Shown: positions 51,085 to 63,614 of the stretch, one piece after another
How the letters are laid out: each line of letters opens with the position of its first letter
Position numbering within the stretch: position 1 is the stretch's first letter
Origin: Prochilodus magdalenae
Taxonomy: Eukaryota > Chordata > Actinopteri > Characiformes > Prochilodontidae
Direction of reading: 5' to 3'
Assembly (NCBI GenBank): GCA_024036415.1
Contig: JAMWET010003170.1
Location: 21,001-85,000 of the forward strand
Length of the DNA: 64,000 nucleotides
Notes under the pieces: model-generated
Databases searched by the model: none
What the model was told of the DNA's origin: nothing
The model's input: the letters and a program-made list of their open reading frames with translations, nothing else
Made by a program: the position numbers and the translations under genes

Positions 51085-51235
51085 ATCATGTCATGGCAGG
51101 TCTTGGTTTCAGAGGCCATCCAGAGTTTTATCAGACTAAATGGAAAAGTCAACATCTGTCGAGGTATGAAGAGGATAATTTCCCACAGCATGGAGAACTC
51201 GTAAATTAATAATGTACCCTTGGCATGGAGGTGTA
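51085..51235 (+). mobile_element. Fragment of the same fourth transposon family, 5' portion
   Basis: 'CAGAGGCCATCCAGAGTTTT' and 'AGTCAACATCTGTCGAGGTA' echo 'GGACCATCCAGACTTTTATC' and 'AGCTAAGATGAGTCAAGGTA' at 49514-49565. The block continues with a segment '...CACAGCATGGAGAACT' that lies 5' of the piece present at 49.5 kb. The 5' part thus lies downstream of the 3' part on the same strand, implying two insertions or a rearrangement. Confidence 0.5.
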
Positions 51236-51678
51236 CAGATAAGGAAGTCCAGGCCTGTTAATTGGTCAGTAAGAAAAGAGTTGTGATGTCACAGCATTTA
51301 GTTGTTTGGCTGCTTCTGATAGGTCCAACTCATCTACAGGCAGTTTACAAGCTCTGATATTAATGTTCCCCATATAGGACATGGTTTTGATAAAATAGCC
51401 TATAATTAAATTTGCAGCTCTCACAATTTGAATATTGCACTCTTTTAGATGAATCTTTCAGCCCTGATTTGGATTGAATGCATCGTAACACACAAATCCT
51501 ATTAGCCTGTAAAGAAATATGAATCAGTAGGTTTCTCTCTTTCACTCTGATTGCTTTTTCTTAAATCACGGTTAAACTATGCAGAAAGTTTAAACCAATG
51601 TTCAAGGAGTGTATAACTATTGGTTTATACAGATAGTGGTAATAAAATATGGACCTTGGTTGGAGCCTTCTTAAAGTG

Positions 51679-51716
51679 AGTGAGAGAGAGAGAGAAAGAG
51701 AGAGAAGGACTGAGAG

Positions 51717-51793
<77 letters not shown>
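51679..51793. repeat. (GA)n microsatellite, about 115 bp
   Basis: The perfect GA core is about 51721-51793. It produces spurious Ser-Leu and Arg-Glu open frames. Confidence 0.97.
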
Positions 51794-51798
<5 letters not shown>

Positions 51799-52269
51799 CA
51801 TGAACATGTGAATGTCATTTTGAGGAGCTGTCCAGTGCTGAAATAGTTCACTGTGGTGATGGAGTTCCCCTATGCCACTCCATGAACTGAACTTGCAGCT
51901 ATAATGTTATTATTAAGTTATTAAATTATATCTCTTAGAGCTGCTACTATATTTAATGAATCTGTAAATGCACTGCTGGCAAAGGGCACAGAGATTAAAG
52001 GATTGTGAAGATGGGCTGCAAACATGCTTGGTCTAAAAACTACAGCACCCGTGGTGCACTGGAGACTCCACAGATGGTGTTTCCAATTGAGTGGGGAGCG
52101 AGGACCCAGGGGGGTGTAGTTTTCTGTTGAGAAGGCAATATGTTCTCCTGTCAGCAGGTTAGGCCAACTGGCATGAGTAGAGTCTCAAATGGCAAGAGGG
52201 ATAAAACATGAGCAAGAGATGGACAGAAGAATCTGCATCAGATCTAGGATAGAAATGTAGAGAAACTGT

Positions 52270-53096
<827 letters not shown>

Positions 53097-53679
53097 GCAC
53101 GCGCACATGCAATCACATGTGCGCGCACATTCAGGCACACAGAGCACACGCCGTATTCATTCATGAGATTGCGAGAGCTGCGCGCGCGTTAGAAAAGCCT
53201 CGTGCTCACTCTATACATGATACATATATTCCCATTCCAAGCCTCTAAATCGGCCACTCTACACGTCATTTCCACTCCGTCGGCCCCCCACTATCATCCC
53301 CCGCCTCTCTCTCTTTCTCTCTCACACACACTGCAGCTCTTACACACTGAGCTTTATGCAAGACTGTGAGGAGTGGTGGGAGCTGTCCAGTGCTGAGCCC
53401 CAGTACAGGAATTCCTCCACCGGCTCAGTATTACCACCAGCATAAAGAGTTACACACACACACCCGCACTTCACTACCGCAGCACTGGCAGCCCGATGAG
53501 ACACAAGTCTCAGCAAGTAGCATATGCATAACACAGCAGAGCCACCCAGACTCACAACTACACCACCTCTTTCACACAGAGGGGCTAACATCCACACAGG
53601 GGGCTCTAACCAACACACGCGCCGCAACCATTTAGCCGCCCAAGAGCCAGGTGTGCAATCTTTTAGAGAGAAAGCGACA

Positions 53680-53688
53680 CAGAGACAA

Positions 53689-53727
<39 letters not shown>
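53680..53727. repeat. (GA)n tract just inside the candidate leader intron
   Basis: GAGAGA run about 24 bp downstream (in the minus direction) of the candidate splice donor. Confidence 0.93.
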
Positions 53728-53728
<1 letters not shown>

Positions 53729-53751
53729 GGTGCCCGAGGTTGGTCACATAC

Positions 53752-53914
53752 CTTTAAAGCATTTCCCGCCGTCATACTGGCGTCATTCCCCGTTACCATC
53801 GTGGCTGTTTGAAATTCAGCAGCCTGTTTTCACCGTGAGTGCGCTCAGTTACACTCTACACTAACAGACTCAGAGGAACTGACCACACAAGCACTCTCTC
53901 AGCATGTTTCATGA
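53752..53914 (-). other. Candidate 5' non-coding exon of cacng7
   Basis: The minus strand has 'GCTTTAAAG|GTATGTGACC', a strong donor with exon end at 53752. The upstream limit is unknown and is set at a small upstream ATG for convenience. If transcription starts beyond 53912, the leader contains an 18-codon upstream ORF (ATG at 53912-53910, TAG ending at 53856). The sequence is CpG-containing, as expected near a start site. Confidence 0.45.
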
Positions 53915-54027
53915 TCCTCCGCCGCCGCTTCGCCCTCAACTCCGACTCTGTTTGGCGCGCACACACTCACCCTCCGATGCGCAGAGAGACAGCTCCGGAG
54001 CTCAGGAAGCCTTGGACGATTTTGCCG

Positions 54028-54030
<3 letters not shown>

Positions 54031-54110
<80 letters not shown>

Positions 54111-54150
54111 CTCGCTCTCTCTCTCTCTGTATCTCGCTCTCGCTCTCTCT
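54031..54150. repeat. (CT)n tract upstream of candidate 5' exon
   Basis: The perfect CT core is about 54031-54106, followed by CTGTATCTCGCTCT variants. On the gene's strand it reads (GA)n, immediately upstream of the presumed start region. Confidence 0.97.
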
Positions 54151-54309
54151 CTCGCTCGCCCTCTCGCTCGCTTCACGTCGTCCGCATCTCACTCTCTCAT
54201 TCGCTCTCTCCTCTCGGCACTGCGGAGAAAGAAGCGGCTGAATGGACAAGCAGCGAGTGAGCAGAGCGCGGGAAGCGCGTGCGATGCACGCAGTAGGGCA
54301 TTGAAGAAG

Positions 54310-54355
54310 GGGGGAAGAGAGAGAGGAGGAGAAAGCCTGAAGAAGTGCAAAGAGA

Positions 54356-54397
<42 letters not shown>

Positions 54398-54403
54398 AAG
54401 AGA

Positions 54404-54446
<43 letters not shown>

Positions 54447-54669
54447 GTAGTTACTGTAGGCGACACGACACACTGATGAGGCTCAATTAGGTCAGACTCT
54501 AAAGCCTGTTTTAAGCCTGTGTCCGTCACAGCCATCAGATTCATACAGACGAGTTTCAGCATGAGGGATTTGAGCTGTGCAGACCCACCGTTAGCTATGT
54601 AGACCAGTAGGGCATTCAGTAGGCTCCTTCAATGGTATATACGCTACGGCTCCTTTACACACACACCCA

Positions 54670-54762
<93 letters not shown>

Positions 54763-54763
54763 G

Positions 54764-54796
<33 letters not shown>

Positions 54797-55159
54797 GGGA
54801 GGGAGAGGGTGAGGGAGGGAGGGAAAGTAAGAAACAGGGAATGCAAGAGAAAAAGACAGAGAGAAACAGAGAAAGCGAGAGAGAGAAACTGTAGCAGCAA
54901 CAATCCACACAAAACACGATTTAAAGGCCATAGCTAGATCAAGATAAACAGAATATAACTGTTTAAGAGATAAAGAGAGACAATAGAGTGTGATCCAGAG
55001 AGAGAGAGAGAGAAAGAGAGGGAGAGAGAGAGAGAGAAAGAGAGAGAGAGAAAGAGAGAGAGGGAGAGACAGAGAGGTAATGGTGTGAAAGAGACAAAAA
55101 GAAAGAGAAAGAAGTAAAGAACAAGATGGAAAAGTGCAACACAAAGAGAGACACATTAG

Positions 55160-55220
<61 letters not shown>
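54310..55220. repeat. Cluster of (GA)n and (CA)n microsatellites
   Basis: GA runs lie at about 54355-54445, 54687-54800, 54995-55075 and 55163-55216, with (CA)n at about 54657-54687, separated by short unique pieces. All long open frames here on either strand are repeat artefacts. Confidence 0.95.
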
Positions 55221-55319
55221 GGAAGGTCGATCTCACTGCAGTGAATGTATGAATGCTTACTTTGCTGTGGCAGTGAAGAAAATAACCATGGACTGCAGCA
55301 TGTGTGTTAATAAGACTGC

Positions 55320-55378
55320 AGTGTGTGTATGTGTGTGTGTGGGTGTGTGTGGGGACAGAGAGAGACAGACAGAGAGGC

Positions 55379-55411
<33 letters not shown>

Positions 55412-55467
55412 AAGAGAGAAAGATCAGTGGTTCAAGGTGCTGCACTTACAGCCTGAGGCTCCGTAGT

Positions 55468-55519
<52 letters not shown>

Positions 55520-55520
55520 T
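55320..55520. repeat. (GT)n, (GA)n and (CA)n microsatellites
   Basis: GT run at about 55320-55352, GA run at about 55357-55420, perfect CA run at about 55471-55517. The CA run is followed by a short CT run. Confidence 0.95.
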
Positions 55521-56639
55521 CTCTCTCTTTCTCTCTCTCTTGAGTGTTGCTAAGTTCAATATTCTGCATCTGCTAATCCTTTATAAAACTTTCAGATGCA
55601 GGATCAATAAAGGCTTAAAATGCATCTTCATATGTCACAGCAAAGAGAGGTGTTTTATTCTGTATATGGTAATAACTGATACCAGCAGCTTTATTTTCCT
55701 TTAGGAGCTGAATGACAAAGAAAGGAAAATAAAAGACAAAACCAAGTTCAATAAACACATTGCATTAACACTTTAGCAGTTACAGTTACATCTGGCAAGG
55801 GGTTATGGGGAGGGAGAAACAGAGAAACTATGCAAAAAGTATGCCACAGGAGAGAAAGTGTAACTTGAGCTAAAAATGCTTTTTGTCCCGCATCCACTTA
55901 AATGGCACACAAACAACAGCATGAGCCATATCTCATGGTTGTAAATGGTTCTAGATAGAGTGAAGACTACTGCCTTAAGAACCCTTCAATTGCATTCTGT
56001 TCAGTGTGTTATATGTGGCAGTGTTTTGTATCACAGCACCGTATCTCTGTATGTCCACCAATCCTGTATGCTATCTTACTAAACCATATGTGAATAAGTA
56101 CAAACAAGCTAGCATTTATAAAACTCAGAACTCAATCCAGCAAAATCATAAAGAGAACAGTGATTCTAATTCAACACATAAGTCACAGCAAAGATAGGCG
56201 TTTTACTCTTTCCAGAGAAACAAACAGAAGCTAATCAGTCATCAATCATGCTCATTTTAATTTTAACTCCTGGAGTCACTACAGTCATATGACTGCAATT
56301 CTGTAATGTTTGCCAACTGTCTTCCTTCTGCATTCACCAGTTATCAGAAAACAGACCCAAGGAAAAGTAAAACTACAAGATAACATATATTATAATGTTA
56401 CAAGCTTCAAATAAAACATGTAAAACGTATTTTAACCCATAAAAACCCAGACCCATTTCCCCATAATGGAAAATAATGAAGGGTCAGTTATAAGATCATA
56501 AAAGATCAGTCTTATTGTGACAAAGAGGTCACATGGCGTCTTCTGTAGGTACTATAGAGTCATAATAGTGGTAGCATATGTCACAACAAAAAAAATTTAT
56601 ATCTGGTATTCCATCATGGTGTTCTAGAAATGGCGTCAG
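55521..56639. other. No recognisable gene
   Basis: AT-rich sequence. 'TTTTAACCCATAAAAACCCA' at about 56431 resembles the edge of TTAA-type MITEs; otherwise I see nothing. Confidence 0.5.
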
Positions 56640-57240
56640 AATGGGCATGTGTAAAAAAGAATATGGGTATATGTAATATAGAATATGGACATGTGTAATA
56701 TAGAATATGGGTATATGTAATATAGAATATGGGTATATGTGATATATAATATGGGTATTTGTAATATAGAATATGGATATGTGTAATATAGAATATGGGT
56801 ATGTGTAATATAGAATATGGGTATATGTAATATAGAATATGGGTATGTGTAATATAGAATATGGGTATATGTAATATAGAATATGGGTATATGTAATATA
56901 GAATATGGGTATTTGTAATATAGAATATGGATATGTGTAATATAGAATATGGGTATATGTAATATAGAATATGGGTATATGTAATATAGAATATGGGTAT
57001 TTGTAATATAGAATATGGATATGTGTAATATAGAATATGGGTATGTGTAATATAGAATATGGGTATGTGTAATATAGAATATGGACATGTGTAATATAGA
57101 TTATGGGTATATGTAATATAGAATATGGGTATGTGTAATATAGAATATGGACATGTGTAATATAGAATATGGGTATATGTAATATAGAATATGGGTATGT
57201 GTAATATAGAATATGGGTATATGTGATATAGAATATAAAC
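56640..57240. repeat. Minisatellite, 24-bp unit, about 0.6 kb
   Basis: The unit includes 'ATATGGGTATATGTAATATA' with variants GTATGTG, GTATTTG, GGATATG and GGACATG. There are about 25 units. The 24-bp period gives an 8-residue repeat in minus-strand frames (YSILHIPI), which is not a gene. A block of five to six variant units (about 56755-56900 and 56905-57050) appears duplicated. Confidence 0.97.
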
Positions 57241-59459
57241 CTCATAGGTAGAAAACCCAGACTGTAAAATGAGCTGGTTTTGTCTGTAACTGCACTAACT
57301 AAGCACATGGCCATTTTCTACAAAAGGTCATATGTTCACCAAAAATGTCATGTGACTGGATCCCGGGTGTTGGGTATAGGTCACTCAGGGACTCCATGTG
57401 TTTAGGTGAGGGATAAAGCTGTATAAAGAACTTTACAGACGTTTAAAAGGCTTGTGACACATACGCCACTGTGGGCTCTTCTGGGTCAAACATCTGTGTT
57501 TAATCTAGAAATGGCTAGAAGTACTCTAGCAATGCTCCAGTGGACTACACTGCTAATAATAGTATATAATAATATAGACCTCGTTTTCATTAGGAAGGTT
57601 TCACCACTGTTTCTGTAAAACACTTCTATACTTCCTTGTTCTAGTCCTGCACTTTACGTACATACATGCTAAAACGAAGGTTTGGTGATGCCATAAAATA
57701 AACCATTTTTACTTCCCAAAGGATCAACCGTGAGAGAGTTCTTTAATGAGATCATATGTGAAGAGCCGCCACATCGTGGAAGAGGTCTGTACCGGTCTAG
57801 ATATTTTGCTTGATTCATATGTCCAGTGATCATGTAGTAACCTTCATTTTAAGGAGTGTACAAATTTAAAACCCATGTTATTATGCTAATCTGTTCTAAA
57901 GAAACTTAATGAATCTAAAATGCCCACAGTGGTGCAAGGAACCAGGTGCCAGAGAGGTTTACTGCCGTTTACTGACATATATATCATATAATATTTACAG
58001 CATCCAGCTGACACTCTTAACCAGAGCAACATACATGGTTCATATTCATATTACAGGTAGGCCAATGTAGTGTTAGGACTCTTATTGGTGTAGCACAGTA
58101 TAACCACCCAAATCAGGAATCGAACTGCAGTCTCCCACATGGGGTGACACTACATAACCTGTTATTACTTTCTTATTCTTAACATTACTAGTGACTGGTA
58201 TAATAAAACTAAATAACACATGGCATGTTTATACTCATATACAAGGCTTTATAAAGACCCACACTGATTACAGCATGATGATGACTCACTGATGACAGCA
58301 TGCCTTCACCCAACTTACTGACATACTGAAAATGAGTCCACATAACGTAATAAACACTTATAGGCTCGTTTTACAGACTAAGGGTAAGATGGTTACTTAT
58401 TATTATACAACTATACAAGTACTAAGTGCCCCTATATTAAAAATAGAGTTGATAAAACGCACAGCGAGTGTTTAGGTATAGGTAGGTGCGCTCAGCGGGC
58501 GTATGTAATATGCAAATAATAAAAATGAGCTTGCTTATTTATTCCTAGACATATCTGGTCTCCACCATGAGGAATCCCATAAATAAAAAAATGGATTTTC
58601 GGAGGAGACTACTTTAGGAGAAGCCCCTTCTCTTGCCAAATCGAACAGAATTATCCTCCACTGAGGAAACTGAGAGGCACTCTTTCAACAGAAGAGTCAA
58701 ATTGTCAGCAAAAGTACTTGTTCGAGAAGTTTTCCCAGTGGGCAAGAGAAAAGCTTGAGTTTCAGTTTTTTGAATACTGCAACAAAGAGAGTTTTGAAAC
58801 AAATAGATTACAGGATTATAGACCACAGCAGCCAAAGACTTGCTGCTAAAAGGATTGCCTAGACAGCTAAAGGATCAGGCTTACCCCTTACACACTCATA
58901 TTATTAGTTAATCATATTAACGCTTACAATTTGTAAATACTAAAACTATATTTGGTATTACTTAATTGATTTTTTTGCTATGAGACTGATATCTATGTTC
59001 CTAGAGTGTACCATGGGCATGTTACTGCACCAGTATTTACTGTGCACTGTACATGCGTCTGAATGTGTCTATTTATAATGGAATGACCCGCATTAATGAC
59101 TACACTAAGGGATAGCCTTCATGCTGAGGAATGTACCCTGCTGTCGACCCACCACTCTAATGCAAAACGGGTTACACCAGCAGGGGAGGACTAGTTTTCA
59201 GTCTTTCGTTCACCCTCCTCTCGCTTTCTCTCTCCTCTCACTTGCCCACCCCCCTTTTTTCTCTCCGGTCTATTTTTAGACCCATGGTAGGGAAACCCAA
59301 TACATGTTTGATAAAAATAGTACACAATGGTGTCATCTGAACAGCTGAATTCTACACACTACGTGAAGGGCAAACTCAACGCCTGTATTGTGTATATAAT
59401 AGAAATAACAGACTGTAAAACACATTACTGATCTGTCTGGCTACCTCGCTATCTATATA
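57241..59459. other. No recognisable gene; one SINE fragment
   Basis: AT-rich intergenic sequence upstream of cacng7. The only supported item is the SINE fragment at 58005-58145. Confidence 0.5.
58005..58145 (-). mobile_element. Diverged tRNA-derived SINE, minus strand
   Basis: Read on the minus strand, it gives a head-like segment with 'TGGGAGACTGCAGTTCGATT' (decayed B box), 'GTGCTACACCAATAAGAGTC' and the tail 'GAGTGTCAGCTGGATG'. The order and spacing match the copy at 30.5 kb. The A box region is poor. Confidence 0.7.
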
Positions 59460-60015
59460 CCAATCTTTCTGTTTCCAATCTATCTGTTTATCTACCAGTC
59501 CATCTGTCTATATACCTATCTGTCTGTGTGTTTCCTATCTATCTGTTTATCTATCTGTTTTTTACCAGTCCATCTGTCTATATACCTATCTGTCTGTGTG
59601 TTTCCTATCTATCTGTTTATCTATCTGTTTTTTACCAGTCCATCTGTCTATATATCAATCTGTCTGTGTGTTTCCTATCTATCTGTTTATCTACCAGTCC
59701 ATCTGTCTATATATCAATCTGTCTGTGTGTTTCCTATCTATCTGTTTATCTACCAGTCCATCTGTCTATATATCAATCTGTCTGTGTGTTTCCTATCTAT
59801 CTGTTTATCTACCAGTCCATCTGTCTATATACCTATCTGTCTGTGTGTTTCCTATCTATCTGTTTATCTACCAGTGCATCTGTCTATATACCAATCTGTG
59901 TGCATTCCTATCTATCTATCTGTTTTTCTACCAGTCTATCTGTCTATATACCAATCTGTGTGTTTCCTATCTATTTGTTTTTCTACCAGTCTTTCATCTA
60001 TCTATCTATCTATCT
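59460..60015. repeat. Pyrimidine-rich tandem repeat, 59-bp unit
   Basis: Units contain 'CCTATCTATCTGTTTATCTA' and 'CCAGTCCATCTGTCTATATA'. The standard unit is 59 bp (59634-59860); the first two are longer by an extra CTGTTTTTTA piece, and the last ones are eroded, ending in (CTAT)n at 59995-60015. It yields Ser/Leu/Ile/Cys-rich open frames in all three plus frames, which argues against coding. Confidence 0.95.
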
Positions 60016-60114
60016 AACCAATTAGTCACTCACTTTGCACCTGTGCAGAGTGAATTGGAAGAACACTCCAATCATTTGTCAGAGTATAAAAGAGGCCTCA
60101 AGTGACTTGGACAG

Positions 60115-60321
60115 GTGGACGGGCAAAAAGCTGGAGCAGCAGGAGCACAGAGAAAGAGTGAAAGTAAGAGCAAACCTGGCAGGCCAGAGGGACCCTTGAG
60201 GACAAAGAGGCCTAGGAAGCCACAAAGGCCATTGAGGACGAAGAGGCCTAAGAGGCCACAGAGCCCAGTGAGGATGGGGAGGAGGAAGATGAAGGCAAAG
60301 CCGGGACACTATTTCCAATGA
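60115..60321 (+). other. Small open frame, Lys/Arg/Pro-rich with internal repeats; unidentified
   Basis: 68 codons starting MDGQKAGAAGAQRKSESKSK, then repeats of (R/K)-P-(Q/R)-x-P-L-R-T-K-R-P from a tandem 'GAGGACAAAGAGGCC' motif, ending KPGHYFQ. The repeats are DNA-level duplications of about 27-36 bp, so the frame may be chance. A decayed short tandem repeat or a transposon N-terminus are alternatives. No start-site or splice evidence. Confidence 0.2.
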
Positions 60322-62566
60322 GACATATGCAACTTTCACAACTTAGGACAATTGCTTCAGTACTTTTAGGGGGACAATGAACTAATGCCTACATGTTTGG
60401 GGGCTTAAATTATTCTCAGGTAACAGGTACATGATGCAAGCATGATAGAAGTTATGGATAATACAAGCAGACAATTGGGCAAAATCATTTGTATGGTTAT
60501 GCCAAAGCATTTGATATCTGTCCAAAATGAAATTACGTGTATGATGTACACAAGTAAATAGATGATGTGAACAAGTCATTTTGAGAAACTCAATTCTGAT
60601 CTGATCTGATCTGTGTGGCCGTCAGGGCCAGGGATACATTCTCACTTCCTGCTCTAAAATGCAGAGAGGTTGTTAAATCAAGGCCACACCTATGGACTAA
60701 AACTCTTTTAGTGACTTTTAACTTCATTTAAATTTAAATTTTGTAATTTAAAAAAAGATCTTAAAGGCACTGTAAAAAATATTACTTTAAATTATTTTTA
60801 AATTTAAATATTTATTATAAGCATTGTTTTCACAGTTTAAGTTTATCTAGGGGTTGGGGTTTGGCATAGACCACCATATACCCTATAAATAATGATGATG
60901 TATATATTTAGACTTTTACAATCCCAATTACAGCCAAAAACACAATCCTCGTAAGTATCCAGGGTCTCAATACCTCATCATTTATAATTTGGACACATAT
61001 ATTTATATATTATATTTTCACTGTTGGTAATAAATTTGGCCTCTCCAAAAAGGTAACCTTAAAGGAGAATGATAACACATTGTAACCTTTTAATGAGAGA
61101 ACGTTTAATTAAAGTAATTTTGGGCCAATCCTATTACTCCTACACACAAAGTAAACATCAGCTGACAATTTCAAGCTTTGTCCCAACAGAAATTGTGGTT
61201 AAAGGCACACTTTCAATGAACATGATGCTCGGTTGTTAGTGCAACTTGAAAGGAAAGACAGGACAGCAATTTTCCTCCGATTTTCTCAGTCACTTTGGTG
61301 CACTGCTCAAATGAGAACTGAATTTCCCAAAATGACTCACATCCTGCACATTTTGAAAAGCTATTTCTTCTTCATTTTGGACAAATAGCAACTGCTTTGG
61401 CATAATCATACAAATGGTTTGCTGTAATGGTCCAGTCGTCTGCAGTTACCTACATTATCAATTACTTTAAACATGCTGATCAAAATGCACTAGACTCATT
61501 CCCTGCTGAAACAGATTTACTCTCTGTTGAATAGTCCAAACCATCAAAACATCTAGGCATTACTTCATTGCATAAGTCATTACACTCAAAAGTGCTGAAG
61601 CAGTTGTCATGTGCTGTGATCTCTCTTTATTAAAAGTGTTTGGTAAATGTCTCATAAATAAGCTCTCAGGTGTATCAAGACTTTCACTCATGGAAGGAGG
61701 TGTATCAAGCTATAGATCAACCAGTGATCAACCAGTTCTCTAACATAGCACATGAACCTTCAATAGACAATCATTTACAGACAGCGAGACTAGAAGAGAA
61801 CACAGAGGATGAGGAGTAAGAATGTGTGGTGGAAAGGTAAGGAGGGCTACCACTGAATGTTGGGAATAAACCTGCTTCCCAGCAGATGGGAACATCAGAA
61901 CGTCAGCAAAAAGAACGGGCTGTAATTCCCCATGGAGGGCTGCATGTTCTTCCTTACTGGTGTTTCCTGTGTTTACATTTGTGATTTTGTATTTGTTCCT
62001 TTCTGTCTTGTCTTTTGTTTCTATATCGCAATGTTTTGTTAACAGTGTGTCAACAAATACAGGACAAAGAGTAAGAGCATGAATGTCAGTTCTATCCAAT
62101 CTCTGACAATTGATCTCCCAGAACGTATGCTTACAGAATACACTATTATACTGACAACATGGCTAAGCATTGTCTTCTTTGTAATCAGTGACACAAGGAC
62201 TGATCATTCTGATGATGCTGGCCATTAACATAAATACTTACTGTTGGGACAAGAACTATGGATTTTGAACAAGCCTTTGCCAGGAATCCCTTGTGTGCTG
62301 TTTGTACAAACTGTTTTGGGAAAAATCACATCAAATTGGCTGAAAAACTTATTACATAGACACTACACATTACACTAAATTGTCGGCATGTGCTTTTAAA
62401 TGCTGTAAAAAATAAATTATATAAATCAACCAAAAATGAATGTGATGGCTTCACTTGCAAGTTTTCAGAGAGTTCATATCAGGCAGTGTTGTGGGTAGTC
62501 AGTATGCAGGAATGAAGAACCTTGAAATCAGCAGAAAAAAATGAAAGAGAGAGAGAGAAAGAGAGA

Positions 62567-62611
<45 letters not shown>

Positions 62612-63429
62612 GAGAGACTGACAGGGGATAGGGGATGGGGGAGGGAAGAGGATAAAAGGCACCTAGTGGAGAGAACTACAGTGGTTTGTTTAACATAATG
62701 GGAATTATGAAAATGAGTGCAGAGGTTAGTTATGTGCCTCGCTCATGCATATGCATATGGAACCTGTCACACTGGATATTGGGAGAGAGGATGCAGTAGT
62801 TTATTTCTGAGCCTGGCGCTTTTCTGTGTTAACTGAAAAAGGGTGAAGCAGCAAGAGATAAAGGGAGTGAGAGAAAGAAGCAACTGTAATTGAAAAAAAT
62901 AAGAAGAATTGTGGTCAGCATCATAACTGCAGAGAAAGAAAGAGATGCAAATGTGCTGTGTAATAGAATGACAATGAAAAGAGAATGGATTGACAGAATT
63001 CAGAATGTGGAGAAAAAGTCAATATTGGAATAGAGATGAAAATATATGCGGCAGATTTCTATATATACTCAGGGTTTGCAACAGCAGCATATGATGCATC
63101 AACTGACGCTTCACAGCATACATATATCAGTTAAACACATAAAGAGTGATGGGGTGATGCATTATTACCTGCAGTGTTATTCACCATGAAAATCTGCATT
63201 ACATACTGCACCACCAGCAGTCTCTCTGCACCACACACACGCACAGTGTGCAGTACACGATCCCAGTACAGTGGTAGTATGCTGCATTTTTATGAGGAGT
63301 GAAAGCAGGAGAAAGATAAGGTGAGAGGGAGAGAGAAAGAAAGAGGAAGTAATTTAGGAGGACTATGGGGGTTGAAAGTTAACAGTGCTGAAAGTCTGAA
63401 GTCGTGCGCATGTGAGATTGATTTTCTTT
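60322..63429. other. No recognisable gene; GA microsatellite
   Basis: AT-rich sequence. It holds a GA tract (62540-62615) and GA-rich sequence to about 62640. The minus-strand frame at 61740-62099 shows no family similarity I recognise. Confidence 0.5.
62540..62615. repeat. (GA)n microsatellite
   Basis: GAGAGA run with interruptions, followed by GGGGATAGGGGATGGGGGAG. Confidence 0.95.
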
Positions 63430-63468
63430 GGTGTCCACACATACGTGTGCACACACATACACACACCT

Positions 63469-63530
<62 letters not shown>

Positions 63531-63532
63531 AT
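63430..63532. repeat. Compound (CA)n(TA)n(TG)n microsatellite
   Basis: CA repeats (about 63468-63488), then TATATA (63489-63508), then TGTGTG (63509-63530). The order CA-TA-TG makes it a perfect potential hairpin. Confidence 0.97.
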
Positions 63533-63614
63533 TCCTTTATGTGTTTAACTGATATATGTATACTGATATATACATATAATTCAATGAATGTGTGATGTGT
63601 GTTTTTATATGTAT

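Larger units (their letters stand above)
53097..54300 (-). promoter_or_regulatory. Candidate cacng7 promoter region
   Basis: CpG-containing sequence (GCGCGCACAT at 53121, GCGCGCGTTAG at 53180, CCGCCGCCGCTTCG near 53921, CACGTCGTCCGCATC near 54174) surrounds the candidate 5' exon and is flanked by long GA/CT tracts. It is the only CpG-rich stretch upstream of cacng7 in the window. TSS position and promoter activity are inferred; no convincing TATA box was found. Confidence 0.45.

Noticed and set aside
53839..54450. Open frame of 203 codons, plus strand, Arg-rich end
   Set aside because: It runs through CT then GA tracts on the strand opposite to cacng7; composition alone explains it.
56529..57314. 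Open frame of 261 codons, minus strand
   Set aside because: Periodic YSILHIPIFYIT peptide comes from a 24-bp tandem repeat (a multiple of three without stops).
59526..60105. Three overlapping plus-strand frames of about 165 codons
   Set aside because: All three frames are open because the 59-bp pyrimidine repeat lacks stops; it is not a gene.
61740..62099. 119-codon minus-strand frame
   Set aside because: No family resemblance. The peptide is plausible in composition but lacks any supporting splice, start or repeat context.
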